Source of the DNA: an uncultured Bacteroidaceae bacterium
GTDB taxonomy: Bacteria; Bacteroidota; Bacteroidia; Bacteroidales; Bacteroidaceae
Assembly (NCBI GenBank): GCA_934271655.1
Contig: CAKQRW010000004.1
Span: 25,008-89,007, forward strand
Length of the DNA stretch: 64,000 nucleotides
Reading direction: 5' to 3'
Part shown: positions 54,862-63,311 of the stretch, in pieces
Layout of the letters: every line of letters begins with the position of its first letter
Numbering within the stretch: position 1 is the first letter of the stretch
Notes under the pieces: model-generated
The model's database searches: none
The model's input: only the letters and a program-made list of their open reading frames with translations
What the model was told of the DNA's origin: nothing
Position numbers and translations under genes: made by a program

Positions 54862-56466
54862 TCATTTCAAGTTCGGCTTATTGGCATCAAGAGCATGCTT
54901 AGCGTAGTCCACCGTGTAGTGGAGTCCGCGGCTTTCCTTGCGTTCAAGAGCCTGGCGAGTGATGAGGTAGCCTACATTTATCATGTTGCGGAGCTCGCAT
55001 ATGTCGCGTGTAGGCTTCACACGCTTGAAGAGGTGCTCTGTCTCTTCATAAAGGAGGTCGAGTCGCTCCCAAGCGCGGTGCAGGCGCAGGTCTGAGCGCA
55101 CGATGCCCACGTATGTTGACATGATTTGTCCCACTTCCTTCACGTCCTGGGCTATGAGCACCTTCTCCTCGTTGGTCATCGTGCCCTCGTCATTCCACTC
55201 AGGCACCTTAGTGTTGAAGTCATAGTTGTCAATGACATCCAGAGAGTGCTTGGCAGCTGCATCTGCATAGACCACAGCCTCTATGAGCGAGTTGCTGGCC
55301 AGGCGGTTGCCGCCATGGAGCCCTGTGCATGAGCACTCGCCCACAGCATACAGGCGCTTGATGCTCGACTGTCCGTCGAGGTCCACCTGTATGCCTCCGC
55401 ACATGTAGTGGGCGCTTGGCGCCACTGGGATGTACTGCTTGGTGATGTCTATGCCTATAGACAGGCACTTGGCGTAGATATTTGGGAAGTGACGCTTGGT
55501 CTCCTCTGGATCCTTGTGGGTGACATCGAGACAAACATGGTCGAGAGCGTGTATCTTCATCTCGTTGTCGATGGCACGGGCCACAATGTCGCGCGGAGCC
55601 AGGCTGAGGCGCTCGTCATACTTCTGCATGAACTCCTCGCCGTTGGGCAGGCGGAGAATGCCTCCATAGCCTCTCATGGCCTCGGTGATGAGGTAGGCCG
55701 GATGGGTCTCTTTTGGATTGAAGAGCACCGTAGGGTGGAACTGCACGAACTCCATGTCCTTCACCTTGCCCTTGGCACGGTAGACCATGGCGATGCCGTC
55801 ACCTGTGGCTATGTTGGGATTAGACGTTGTGGCATAGATGGCGCCTGTGCCTCCAGTGGCCATCAGAGTGACCTTTGACAGATAGGTGTCCACCTTGCCT
55901 GTCTCGGGATTGAGCACATAAGCTCCGTAGCACTCTATGTCTGGAGTGCGGCGTGTGACACGTATGCCAAGATGGTGCTGAGTGATGATCTCCACTGCGA
56001 AATGATGCTCAAGAATATCTATGTCGGGATTGTTGCGGATGGCGTTCATCAGTCCGCGCTGGATCTCCGCGCCCGTGTCGTCTGCATGGTGGAGGATGCG
56101 GAACTCAGAGTGTCCGCCCTCACGGTGGAGGTCGAAGGTGCCGTCTTCCTTTTTGTCAAAGTTGACGCCCCACTGCACAAGGTCCTGTATGCATCGTGGG
56201 CCGTTGGTCACCACCTGCCTCACAGCTTCTGGGTCGCTTATCCAGTCGCCCGCTATCATCGTGTCCTGGATGTGCTTCTCAAAATTGTCCACAAGCAGAT
56301 TGGTCACAGAGGCTATGCCGCCCTGCGCTTTTGCAGTGTTGGCCTCTTCGAGAGTTGTCTTACATATAATGGCTATCTTGCCTTTATGCGCTTCTGCCAC
56401 TTTGAGGGCATAACTCATACCGGCCACACCTGAGCCGATGATGAGGAAATCATATTGCTTTGTCAT
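54862..56466 (-). CDS. nadB: L-aspartate oxidase
   Basis: FAD enzyme oxidising aspartate to iminoaspartate, the first step of de novo NAD synthesis (534 residues). FAD motif IIGSGVAGMSYA is near the start, with ANTAKAQGGIA, the active-site region HREGGHSEFRILH and GECSCTGLHGGNRLASNSL. No nadA or nadC is adjacent. It has its own -7 box and may lead an M16/PH/dacB operon. Confidence 0.96.
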   Translation of the reverse strand: MTKQYDFLIIGSGVAGMSYALKVAEAHKGKIAIICKTTLEEANTAKAQGGIASVTNLLVDNFEKHIQDTMIAGDWISDPEAVRQVVTNGPRCIQDLVQWGVNFDKKEDGTFDLHREGGHSEFRILHHADDTGAEIQRGLMNAIRNNPDIDILEHHFAVEIITQHHLGIRVTRRTPDIECYGAYVLNPETGKVDTYLSKVTLMATGGTGAIYATTSNPNIATGDGIAMVYRAKGKVKDMEFVQFHPTVLFNPKETHPAYLITEAMRGYGGILRLPNGEEFMQKYDERLSLAPRDIVARAIDNEMKIHALDHVCLDVTHKDPEETKRHFPNIYAKCLSIGIDITKQYIPVAPSAHYMCGGIQVDLDGQSSIKRLYAVGECSCTGLHGGNRLASNSLIEAVVYADAAAKHSLDVIDNYDFNTKVPEWNDEGTMTNEEKVLIAQDVKEVGQIMSTYVGIVRSDLRLHRAWERLDLLYEETEHLFKRVKPTRDICELRNMINVGYLITRQALERKESRGLHYTVDYAKHALDANKPNLK

Positions 56467-56488
56467 CTTGAAAATAACTTTTTGATAC

Positions 56489-56497
56489 GCAAAGTTA
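56489..56497 (-). promoter_or_regulatory. nadB -7 box TAACTTTGC
   Basis: TAnnTTTG match on the minus strand, 23 nt upstream of the start. Confidence 0.75.
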
Positions 56498-56640
56498 ACG
56501 ATTTTCCATGAATATTACCACTTGGCATTCCGTTTCGTATGTTTTTGAAAGTTCATTTCCCCATTTTTAACTATTGTTTAATCTTATATAAGGGGGCTCA
56601 TGGCAACTCGCCTGTTTTTTTGTTTTATTTATATTGTATC

Positions 56641-56673
56641 TTGCATACTTTCAAAAATAGTTTGTAACTTTGT
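56641..56673 (+). promoter_or_regulatory. Promoter of the TPR/OMP pair
   Basis: -33 TTGC at 56641-56644, 20-bp spacer, -7 TAACTTTGT at 56665-56673; the start codon follows 19 nt later. Confidence 0.75.
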
Positions 56674-56691
56674 GGCGTAAACATTGACAAC

Positions 56692-58680
56692 ATGAAAGAG
56701 AACAAACTTTTTATATCATTATTGCTGGCCGGAGCCTCTCTCTGCGCCAACGCTCAGCAAACGGCCATCAAAGCTTTGGCTGACGGACATTACCACGGCG
56801 CAAGGCAAATGCTGGATGAAGTCCTGGACAACCCATACCTGGACGAGGACAGCGAGCATGAGGCTGAGGCCCTGACTCTCATATGCGACTACGTGACCGA
56901 CGAACCTGGCACAGCCGACAAGATGGGAGCATGGCTGGAGAGCAAGACTCCATCGCAATATGCGGATGCCATACGCTTGCTCAGACGCAACCTGCTCATC
57001 AAGGAGGAACGCTTCAGCGAAGCCCTGCAACTGTTCTTCGACAACGAGGGGACAATGAGGCTCGCCACGCCGCTCGCCTACCCTCTCACACGGCTGAGCG
57101 GAGAGATGGACAGCTTCAACGAGGTGATGTACCGCCTTGCTGGTGAATACATGTACGACAAGGGGGAATGGCTGAAAGCCACCACATATCTTGAAGCCGG
57201 CGAGAAGACAAGGACGGCGCTGTATAAGCTGGGCATGGCATACTACAACCAAGGAGCGCTGGACAAGGCATGCGCCAACCTCACCAAAGCTGCCGAGAAC
57301 GCTGACGACGAGATGGCGCAGAACGCATGGCTGCACGCTGGCATCGCTTACCTCAGGCTCATCAAGAAGGCTGACGCGCAGAAGGCTTTCAGAAATGCTG
57401 CCCAGATGAACGCGAGCAAGTCTGTAAAGGAGATGGCGCTGTATGACTATGCGCTCACCCTGCATGAGCAAGCTTCGCCACAGACAGTGAGAGTGATGGA
57501 AGATTTTCTCAACGAGTTTCCATCATCGCAATATGCCGTCTCCGTATCTAAGTGCCTGACACAGGCATACATGTCGAAGAAAGACTACACAAAGGCTCTC
57601 AGCGCCATCAGCAAGGTGAAGTCGCCCAATGCCGACGCGCAGGACGACAAGCAGGCTGTGCTGTACAACCTGGCCTTTCAGGAGCTGAACGCCGGACGCA
57701 CCGAACAGGCGCTCAAATATGCTGGAGAAGCCGTGGCCCTGGGCAACAAGAACACAGAAGCGTACGCCGAGGCTTATTACATCAAGGGCGACTGCAACTA
57801 CCGCCTGGGCAACTACGCCCAAGCGGCCAACGACCTTAACACGGCTATCAACCTTGGCGCGCAGACAACTGCCGGCCAACTGAAGAACAACACCTATGCT
57901 GTCTATAGTCTTGGATATTCCATGTATAAGTTGCAGAAATACAATGCAGCCATCAACCAATTCACTAAAGTGACAAAGGCTGACGACGCATCGTCTTCAA
58001 TGAAGGCCGATGCCTTCAACCGTCTGGGCGACTGCCATCTGAACATGCGCAACTACAGCGAGGCAGACAAGGCCTACATACAGGCCAAGGCCACCGACCA
58101 CTCTCTCGGCGACTACGCCATGCTGCAGCAGGCTTACATAGAAGGGCTCAAGGGCAACTACGCCCGCAAGATAGAGCTTCTCAACGAGATGAAGAATGAG
58201 TATGCACAGTCGTCACTCACGGCCAAGGCCCTCTTTGAACAGGGACGCGCCTACGTGCTCTCTGGCAACACCGGCGAGGCGCAAGCCATCTTCCAGTCCA
58301 TCATCATACAGCACCCTGGCAACGAATATGCGCAGAAGGCGAAGGATGAGCTCTCCAACATGGCTGCCAACATCGCCATTCAAGACTCTATCGCTGCAGC
58401 GCAAGACTCTATTGAAAACGCAGCGGCCATGGCTCCTGTAGTGTCGGCCCAGGCACTCTTTGAGGAAAAGAAATACCAGGATGCTGAAAAGACTCTCAAC
58501 GCCGCTATCGACAAGGGCATCAGCCGTCCATACTGGCTGGCACGAGCCTTTGTGCTTCTCAGCGACATCTACAAGGCTGAGGGCAGAACCATCGAGGCAA
58601 AACAGACTCTTGAATCTCTCAAGGCCAACTACAAGGAGGAGGACGACATCAAGAGAATGATTGAGGAGAGGATGAAATAA
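56692..58680 (+). CDS. Exported TPR-repeat protein
   Basis: A 662-residue protein with a signal peptide (ending CANA) and TPR repeats along its whole length (for example FNRLGDCHLNMRNYSEADKAY near residue 443 and NTGEAQAIFQSIIIQHPGNEY near 525). Near residue 565 lies an acidic linker with IQDSIAAAQDSIENAA. It is followed 93 bp later by an outer-membrane barrel gene; the pair probably works together at the outer membrane. No specific function recognised. Confidence 0.82.
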   Translation: MKENKLFISLLLAGASLCANAQQTAIKALADGHYHGARQMLDEVLDNPYLDEDSEHEAEALTLICDYVTDEPGTADKMGAWLESKTPSQYADAIRLLRRNLLIKEERFSEALQLFFDNEGTMRLATPLAYPLTRLSGEMDSFNEVMYRLAGEYMYDKGEWLKATTYLEAGEKTRTALYKLGMAYYNQGALDKACANLTKAAENADDEMAQNAWLHAGIAYLRLIKKADAQKAFRNAAQMNASKSVKEMALYDYALTLHEQASPQTVRVMEDFLNEFPSSQYAVSVSKCLTQAYMSKKDYTKALSAISKVKSPNADAQDDKQAVLYNLAFQELNAGRTEQALKYAGEAVALGNKNTEAYAEAYYIKGDCNYRLGNYAQAANDLNTAINLGAQTTAGQLKNNTYAVYSLGYSMYKLQKYNAAINQFTKVTKADDASSSMKADAFNRLGDCHLNMRNYSEADKAYIQAKATDHSLGDYAMLQQAYIEGLKGNYARKIELLNEMKNEYAQSSLTAKALFEQGRAYVLSGNTGEAQAIFQSIIIQHPGNEYAQKAKDELSNMAANIAIQDSIAAAQDSIENAAAMAPVVSAQALFEEKKYQDAEKTLNAAIDKGISRPYWLARAFVLLSDIYKAEGRTIEAKQTLESLKANYKEEDDIKRMIEERMK

Positions 58681-58773
58681 GAGCATACCTATACAGACAT
58701 TCCGCACCATGCCACGCATCACACATAAGGATGCAGCATGCCATGAACGTCTACTTAACACACTTACAAGCAA

Positions 58774-60486
58774 ATGACATACAAGACATACACTTCTATT
58801 CTTGCCATGATGGCCGCCATGCCAGCCATGGCGCAACTGAACAACACAGTGGAGGTGACCAACGAGGTGAAGCCTGTGGTGAACGACGTAAAAAAGGTGG
58901 AGATAAAGACTCAGCCTATCAAGACTGAAGTGAAGCACTACACCATGAACTATGCCACACAGGGCGAGACTCTCAACAACTTTGCGCCAGAGCCTCTGGG
59001 CAACTACCATAGCGATGAGAAAACCAAAGGCGACAAGAACGGGTACATACACCTCGGAGGAGGCAGCCACGGCAACGCCGACGGACGCATAGCCTATAAG
59101 TTTGGCATCACCAATGACGATGCTCTCAACATAGACCTCAGCCTCAATGGCTTTAACGGCAAGACAGGCGAGGATGAGCGACTGTACGACACCAACTGGA
59201 AGAGCCGCTTCTACACCAACAGGTCTGCCATGAGATACGACCACTTCTTCAGCAACGGCATGAATCTGTACGTGAAGGGCATGTTCGAGAACGAGGTGTT
59301 CAACTACCGCATGACCCCTATCCTCAACATCTCTCCTGCCGCAAGCACTCAAGGACAGGATGTTGCTGGCGCTTACGCCGGGGCCACAGACAAGCAGCAC
59401 AACACTAATGTGAATGCCTGCGCTGGCATAGAGCCATGGAAGACTGGCAAACTGACACTCGCAGCTGAAGGCAAATGGCTGATGTACCGCCAGGACCGCG
59501 CCACAAGTTTGCAGAAAGGACTGGGAGAAGACCTGTTCTCTCTGTACCTCAACGCAGACTACAACATTGAGGAACAGCACTCCATAGGAATAGAGGTGCT
59601 TGGCGATGTGACTTCATACCGCAATAACGAACTGAAGAACCACAGTTGCGTCACATTCTTTCCACACTACAACTTCACCACAGACGACCTCCATCTCAAG
59701 CTGGGAATCTTTGCCACAAGCGAGGGCAATGTGGCTCCCGACATCAGCGTCAACTACAGCATCGGCGACAGCCACGCGGTATATGCTGAGGTGAAAGGAT
59801 ACGAGATTGGCAACGACCTCTATTACCTCTCATCTATGCATCCCTACTTCGTGCTTACCGCCCCTGCCAACGGCAAGATGGAGATTGAAGATGAGTTTCA
59901 CCAAGTCGACGCAAAAATCGGATACCGCTTTCAGAAAGAAGGGTTTGGAGCAAATGTCTACGGAGGCTATGACATGTCGGAAGACCATATGGACATCATC
60001 GAGATGTCATCCCTGCACACAGGCGAGCGCATGATGCCAATGATTGACTTCAAGAAGAACAAGCGCATATATTTCGGAGCCGACATCAATTATGCCTACA
60101 AGGACCTGGTAAAGGTGGAAGGGCGCAACAAACTGAACATCGAGAGTCTCAGGCAAGCCAGCGGATGGGAAGAAGGCTCATTCATCTCTCCAGCCTTCAG
60201 CATGGACTGGAGAGCAGACTTCAAGCTTATGAAGGGCTTGTATGCAGGAGTGGACTGGAACCTGTACTGCTACAGCCTGCCCAATCTGAAAGACAGCCAC
60301 ACAGACCACATGGACAGAAAGAACACTGTCAATCTTGGTGCTGACGTACGCTATACGCTACCCGTCAACACACCTGTGACTCTCTTCGTGAAGGGCAACA
60401 ACCTGCTCTGCCAGAAGTATGACAGATTCTACGGCTATCAGAATATCGGCACAAACGTGCTCGCTGGATTTGCCATCAGCTTCTAA
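58774..60486 (+). CDS. Outer-membrane beta-barrel protein
   Basis: A 570-residue protein with a signal peptide (MTYKTYTSILAMMAAMPAMA) and an amphipathic beta pattern with aromatic girdle residues, ending in phenylalanine (GFAISF), the outer-membrane insertion signal. There is no carboxypeptidase-like or plug domain, so it is the barrel part only of a TonB-receptor-like fold. An N-terminal NEVKPVVNDVKKVEIKTQP stretch may bind the partner TPR protein. Substrate unknown. Confidence 0.78.
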   Translation: MTYKTYTSILAMMAAMPAMAQLNNTVEVTNEVKPVVNDVKKVEIKTQPIKTEVKHYTMNYATQGETLNNFAPEPLGNYHSDEKTKGDKNGYIHLGGGSHGNADGRIAYKFGITNDDALNIDLSLNGFNGKTGEDERLYDTNWKSRFYTNRSAMRYDHFFSNGMNLYVKGMFENEVFNYRMTPILNISPAASTQGQDVAGAYAGATDKQHNTNVNACAGIEPWKTGKLTLAAEGKWLMYRQDRATSLQKGLGEDLFSLYLNADYNIEEQHSIGIEVLGDVTSYRNNELKNHSCVTFFPHYNFTTDDLHLKLGIFATSEGNVAPDISVNYSIGDSHAVYAEVKGYEIGNDLYYLSSMHPYFVLTAPANGKMEIEDEFHQVDAKIGYRFQKEGFGANVYGGYDMSEDHMDIIEMSSLHTGERMMPMIDFKKNKRIYFGADINYAYKDLVKVEGRNKLNIESLRQASGWEEGSFISPAFSMDWRADFKLMKGLYAGVDWNLYCYSLPNLKDSHTDHMDRKNTVNLGADVRYTLPVNTPVTLFVKGNNLLCQKYDRFYGYQNIGTNVLAGFAISF

Positions 60487-60533
60487 GACTGCCGCCAGCA
60501 TTCATCATAAAAATATACAATTCCCCAAAAAGG

Positions 60534-60583
60534 ATTGAGGCAGAGCTGCTGATATTTACCATCAGCAGCCTCTCCTCTTTTTT
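60534..60583 (+). terminator. Terminator of the TPR/OMP operon
   Basis: GCTGCTGAT (60545-60553) pairs with ATCAGCAGC (60561-60569), extended by GAGG/CCTC, followed by CTTTTTTC. Confidence 0.85.
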
Positions 60584-60639
60584 CAACGAGCAGGTCATGC
60601 AATGGCATCCTCGTGGATTGTCAAGTCTAAAAGTAAAGC

Positions 60640-60680
60640 AAAGCGACATCCGTCATCTACTGACGGATGTCGCTTTATTT
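60640..60680. terminator. Second hairpin, perfect 16-bp stem
   Basis: Arms 60640-60655 and 60661-60676 (AAAGCGACATCCGTCA) with a 5-nt loop TCTAC, followed by ATTTCCCC. Lies about 65 bp after the first terminator and could mark the edge of the core block. Confidence 0.8.
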
Positions 60681-60789
60681 CCCCAGTTCGGGATAAGAAA
60701 TAATAAAAAAGAGTGTAAAAAAAGTTGGTAGTCTAATAAATATTTTACACCTTTTAGAAGAAAATCAAACAGATACAAAGATATTTATT

Positions 60790-61032
60790 ATGACTACCAG
60801 CTACAAGGTTTCTGAATTATTCTGTATTATAGATGAGTTTTGCAAACATTTTGAAGCAGAAAATGCAGGAAAACTGCTCATTGGCGATGATGGAACAAAG
60901 CATAGAAGGCGTAAAGCGTCTTTGTCAGACAGTGAAATTATGACAATCCTGTTGCTCTTTCATTTTGGATCTTTCCGCAATTTCAAACATTACTACCTGT
61001 TCTATATAAAGATAAGCCCATTGGCAGATTGA
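60790..61032 (+). pseudogene. IS982-type transposase, N-terminal remnant
   Basis: An 80-residue frame matching the start of IS982 transposases (FCIIDEFCKHF, LSDSEIMTILLLFHFGSFRNFKHYYLFY). Whole transposases are about 300 residues with a DDE domain, which is absent: the frame shifts after LFYI and ends. A GTGTAAAA/TTTTACAC inverted pair (60714-60748) upstream may be part of the old IS end, but I could not define both ends. Confidence 0.8.
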
Positions 61033-61086
61033 CAGAATTAAGTCTGCACCATATTATTTCCGCCAACGGGTTAAGTAAAGACATCA

Positions 61087-62487
61087 TCATCGCAAGAACC
61101 TATACCCCCAGATACTCTTCTCCATCTCACGACAGAGAGCAGAGAAAGTATCAAAGAGGGAATCCGACCACTTCGTCATGCCATAGAGTTCCTTTTTCTC
61201 CTGAAACATCTCCTTGGTCCATTGCTTATAGTCATACTCGGCGAAGTAACGGGAGAAATCGCTCAGATTGTCGCCCGTAAACCGACGGCGAGCATCAATG
61301 CCGCCAAACCAGTCTTTGCCCATCATCTGGTTGGCAAAGGCTGAAAAAGTACTGCCTGTCTTGATAAGATTGAGATGCTTCAACACGCTCCACACACAGA
61401 ACCACTGGTTTTTCTTCCTCACCAGCGCCACCATCTTGGCTATCGACTTCTTGAGCTCCAGCATATCAACCGCCCGACCGTTCACTATGGGATAGAACAC
61501 ATCGTTTGTCAATGCCTGGGTACTTTCCTCTGGATAAAGAAGCTCATAGATTTTACGAGTGATGACTTGGTATTTGGCTACGGCATCCAACAAGGCAATG
61601 TAGTCTTCGGCAGAGAACATAATACCAGAGATAGACATGCCAAGCTGGCGAGCGTCATCGGCATGATGGAGGAAAGCCAACTGGAAGCACTCGGGCACCG
61701 ATGCCTTCAATCGTCTCCGGGCATCAAGCAAATGCTCCTCGTCCAAAGGCTTGCCATCGTTGTCATACCTAAGGTTGGAGAAATACAAGTCGAGTTGGCT
61801 ACATCCCGGCTCCTCATTCATATACTTCTGCACAGCCAGTTCGGTCAGTCTTGCTCTCTCCTCAGGCTCCATCCCACTGTCGGTGACATTGCAGACCCGG
61901 CGAAAATGCAGCAAGAGATAACAACACAAGGTGTAGAGACGGAACAGGTTCCACAGTCGTTCCTCGTGCCCAACTCCAGGAAACCGTGTCTTCTTGAACT
62001 GCTTCATAAAATCCTTCTCCAAGTGCAGGAAGTCGGCATTGAGGGAAGTCATGCCTTCCACCGTCATGCCTTCCATGCGCAGCAGGTCACCCAACTTGGG
62101 AACTATGCCACTCAGTTCCGACGTAAACATCGGTGACTTATGCCCCTCCACTTTCTTGCCGAGTCGCAAGCCCTGCATGACAGACTTGATGAGCTGGGTC
62201 AAGTCTTTATTGACAAGGATGTCAAAAGCAGCCAAATATCTCTCGTTGGGAGACTTGCGCTGTTGTGTGACATCGGCATGCTGCAAGGCCAAGTCCTGGT
62301 CTGCCATAAAGCAGAGCCGTGAGGCCTTGGTGCAGAGCGACATGATGTCGAATGTCATCTCCTGCGAGCCATAGTCTCCCCATCCCTCTATCAGCACCTT
62401 TATCATGCGATAGAAGTTGCCCAGCTGCCGGTCGAAGACCTCATAGCTGAAAGCTGTGTTGCTGGCATTATCTTTAATCTTGTTCAT
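61087..62487 (-). CDS. Unrecognised 466-residue protein
   Basis: No family recognised. It has no signal peptide or membrane segment, is largely helical, and has an N-terminal patterned region (FDRQLGNFYRMIKVLIEGWG) and a Trp/Phe-rich C-terminus (FGGIDARRRFTGDNLSDFSRYFAEYDYKQWTKEMF split over residues 410-444). A central QVITRKIYELLYPEES stretch suggests a DNA- or protein-binding helix bundle, but this is weak. Its start overlaps the upstream short frame by 14 nt. Position beside a VapE gene and an IS remnant suggests mobile-element cargo. Confidence 0.75.
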   Translation of the reverse strand: MNKIKDNASNTAFSYEVFDRQLGNFYRMIKVLIEGWGDYGSQEMTFDIMSLCTKASRLCFMADQDLALQHADVTQQRKSPNERYLAAFDILVNKDLTQLIKSVMQGLRLGKKVEGHKSPMFTSELSGIVPKLGDLLRMEGMTVEGMTSLNADFLHLEKDFMKQFKKTRFPGVGHEERLWNLFRLYTLCCYLLLHFRRVCNVTDSGMEPEERARLTELAVQKYMNEEPGCSQLDLYFSNLRYDNDGKPLDEEHLLDARRRLKASVPECFQLAFLHHADDARQLGMSISGIMFSAEDYIALLDAVAKYQVITRKIYELLYPEESTQALTNDVFYPIVNGRAVDMLELKKSIAKMVALVRKKNQWFCVWSVLKHLNLIKTGSTFSAFANQMMGKDWFGGIDARRRFTGDNLSDFSRYFAEYDYKQWTKEMFQEKKELYGMTKWSDSLFDTFSALCREMEKSIWGYRFLR

Positions 62488-62788
62488 TATTTTTCTTTCT
62501 ATCCGCCCTTTTCCATTTATTGTCTTTCATCTCTATCCGACAATGTGCCGTCTTCTCTGATTTCGCAGGGCTTCCACCATATGGCACTTCTTTCCTGGGA
62601 AAAACCATTTCCGCCAGATGTTTCATCAGCGCGGCAAGCTCTGCAGTAGCCTTGCTATGGCATCGGAAATGCAGGAATGCTTCCGCTTTCCACTACCTGC
62701 CGCAAGCATGGCCGATGAGGTTGACTGCGTTGGACTCCAATGCCATCTGTAGGACCTCTTGTTCCTTGATTCTATCTACAAATTTCAT
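62474..62788 (-). pseudogene. Short frame with in-frame amber stop
   Basis: From ATG 62788 the frame reads MKFVDRIKEQEVLQMALES and on to a TAG at 62695-62693 (31 residues). It then stays open for another 72 codons (WKAEAFLHFRCHSKATAEL onward) and ends with a TAA inside the start of the next gene (14-nt overlap). It may be a gene broken by one nonsense change or a genuine leader peptide. Other genes here use TAG as a normal stop (for example 14871 and 46381), so recoding is unlikely. Confidence 0.5.
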
Positions 62789-62829
62789 TTTAGTGTATCT
62801 AGAATTACTAACAGAGAAATTACTAATTT

Positions 62830-62838
62830 GCAAATATA
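62830..62838 (-). promoter_or_regulatory. -7 box TATATTTGC of the amber-ORF operon
   Basis: TAnnTTTG match on the minus strand, about 42 nt upstream of the short frame's ATG. Confidence 0.65.
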
Positions 62839-62882
62839 CGACATTTTCCAATATGTCTATGTCTCGTATCTTACAATTATAA

Positions 62883-62949
62883 GTAGGTGTTCAAAATATT
62901 TTATTGTATCGACGTAAGCCGCTCTCATAAAAATAATTATGAGCACCTT
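62883..62949 (-). repeat. Dispersed element with AGGTGYTCA ends
   Basis: 67 bp bounded by inverted AGGTGTTCA and TGAGCACCT. On the minus strand: AAGGTGCTCAT, AT-rich loop, ATGAGAGCGGCTTACGT, CGATACAATAAAAT, TGAACACCTAC. Best-preserved copy of the family. Confidence 0.75.
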
Positions 62950-62985
62950 CCTAATATTTTACTCCTTTCTCCCGACTCCACTGCA

Positions 62986-63055
62986 TTTTTCCCAAGGCTT
63001 TTCCCAAGCCCCTTCTGTATTTTTCCCAATCTGTCAGTAAATGGCATGGGAAAAG
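62986..63055. repeat. TTTTCCCAA repeats upstream of vapE-like gene
   Basis: Direct copies at 62986-62996, 62998-63008 and 63020-63030 (core TTTTCCCAA) and one inverted copy at 63047-63055 (TGGGAAAAG), just before the vapE-like promoter. Arrangement resembles iterons or an operator. Confidence 0.6.
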
Positions 63056-63088
63056 CAAGGGTACGTTGGAAACGGCTTTTCTTTTTCG

Positions 63089-63097
63089 TACTTTTGC
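63089..63097 (+). promoter_or_regulatory. vapE-like gene -7 box TACTTTTGC
   Basis: TAnnTTTG match about 215 nt before the start, giving a long leader in which I see no convincing gene. Confidence 0.6.
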
Positions 63098-63311
63098 AAT
63101 GCTGATTCGGAGCAAGGGCAGATGAAGCTCAACTTGGACACCAGGGAGAGAAACGGCACGCCTGTGCGTCAAATGCCTTCACCCCTCACCAAAACGCTGA
63201 AGATGCCGACGAGCAGGGCTCTTCAAGCGGTGACGGGTTGGCAGAGGCCCTTCATCCACCCTCAACCGCCCTTAACCTCTATAGTGCTAATCATTAAAAA
63301 AAATATATATC

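Noticed and set aside
62693..62695. Amber recoding (TAG read as an amino acid)
   Set aside because: Intact genes in the window end in TAG (for example the methyltransferase at 14871-14873 and envC at 46381-46383), so the standard code applies.
62696..62788. Short frame as the start of a Bacteroides-type AAA ATPase
   Set aside because: MKFVDRIKEQ resembles such starts, but there is no P-loop after it and the similarity is too short.
62951..63172. 73-residue minus-strand frame with a GLGKALGKM stretch
   Set aside because: The repeated residues simply reflect the TTTTCCCAA repeats. It could be a coding remnant, but nothing supports a gene.
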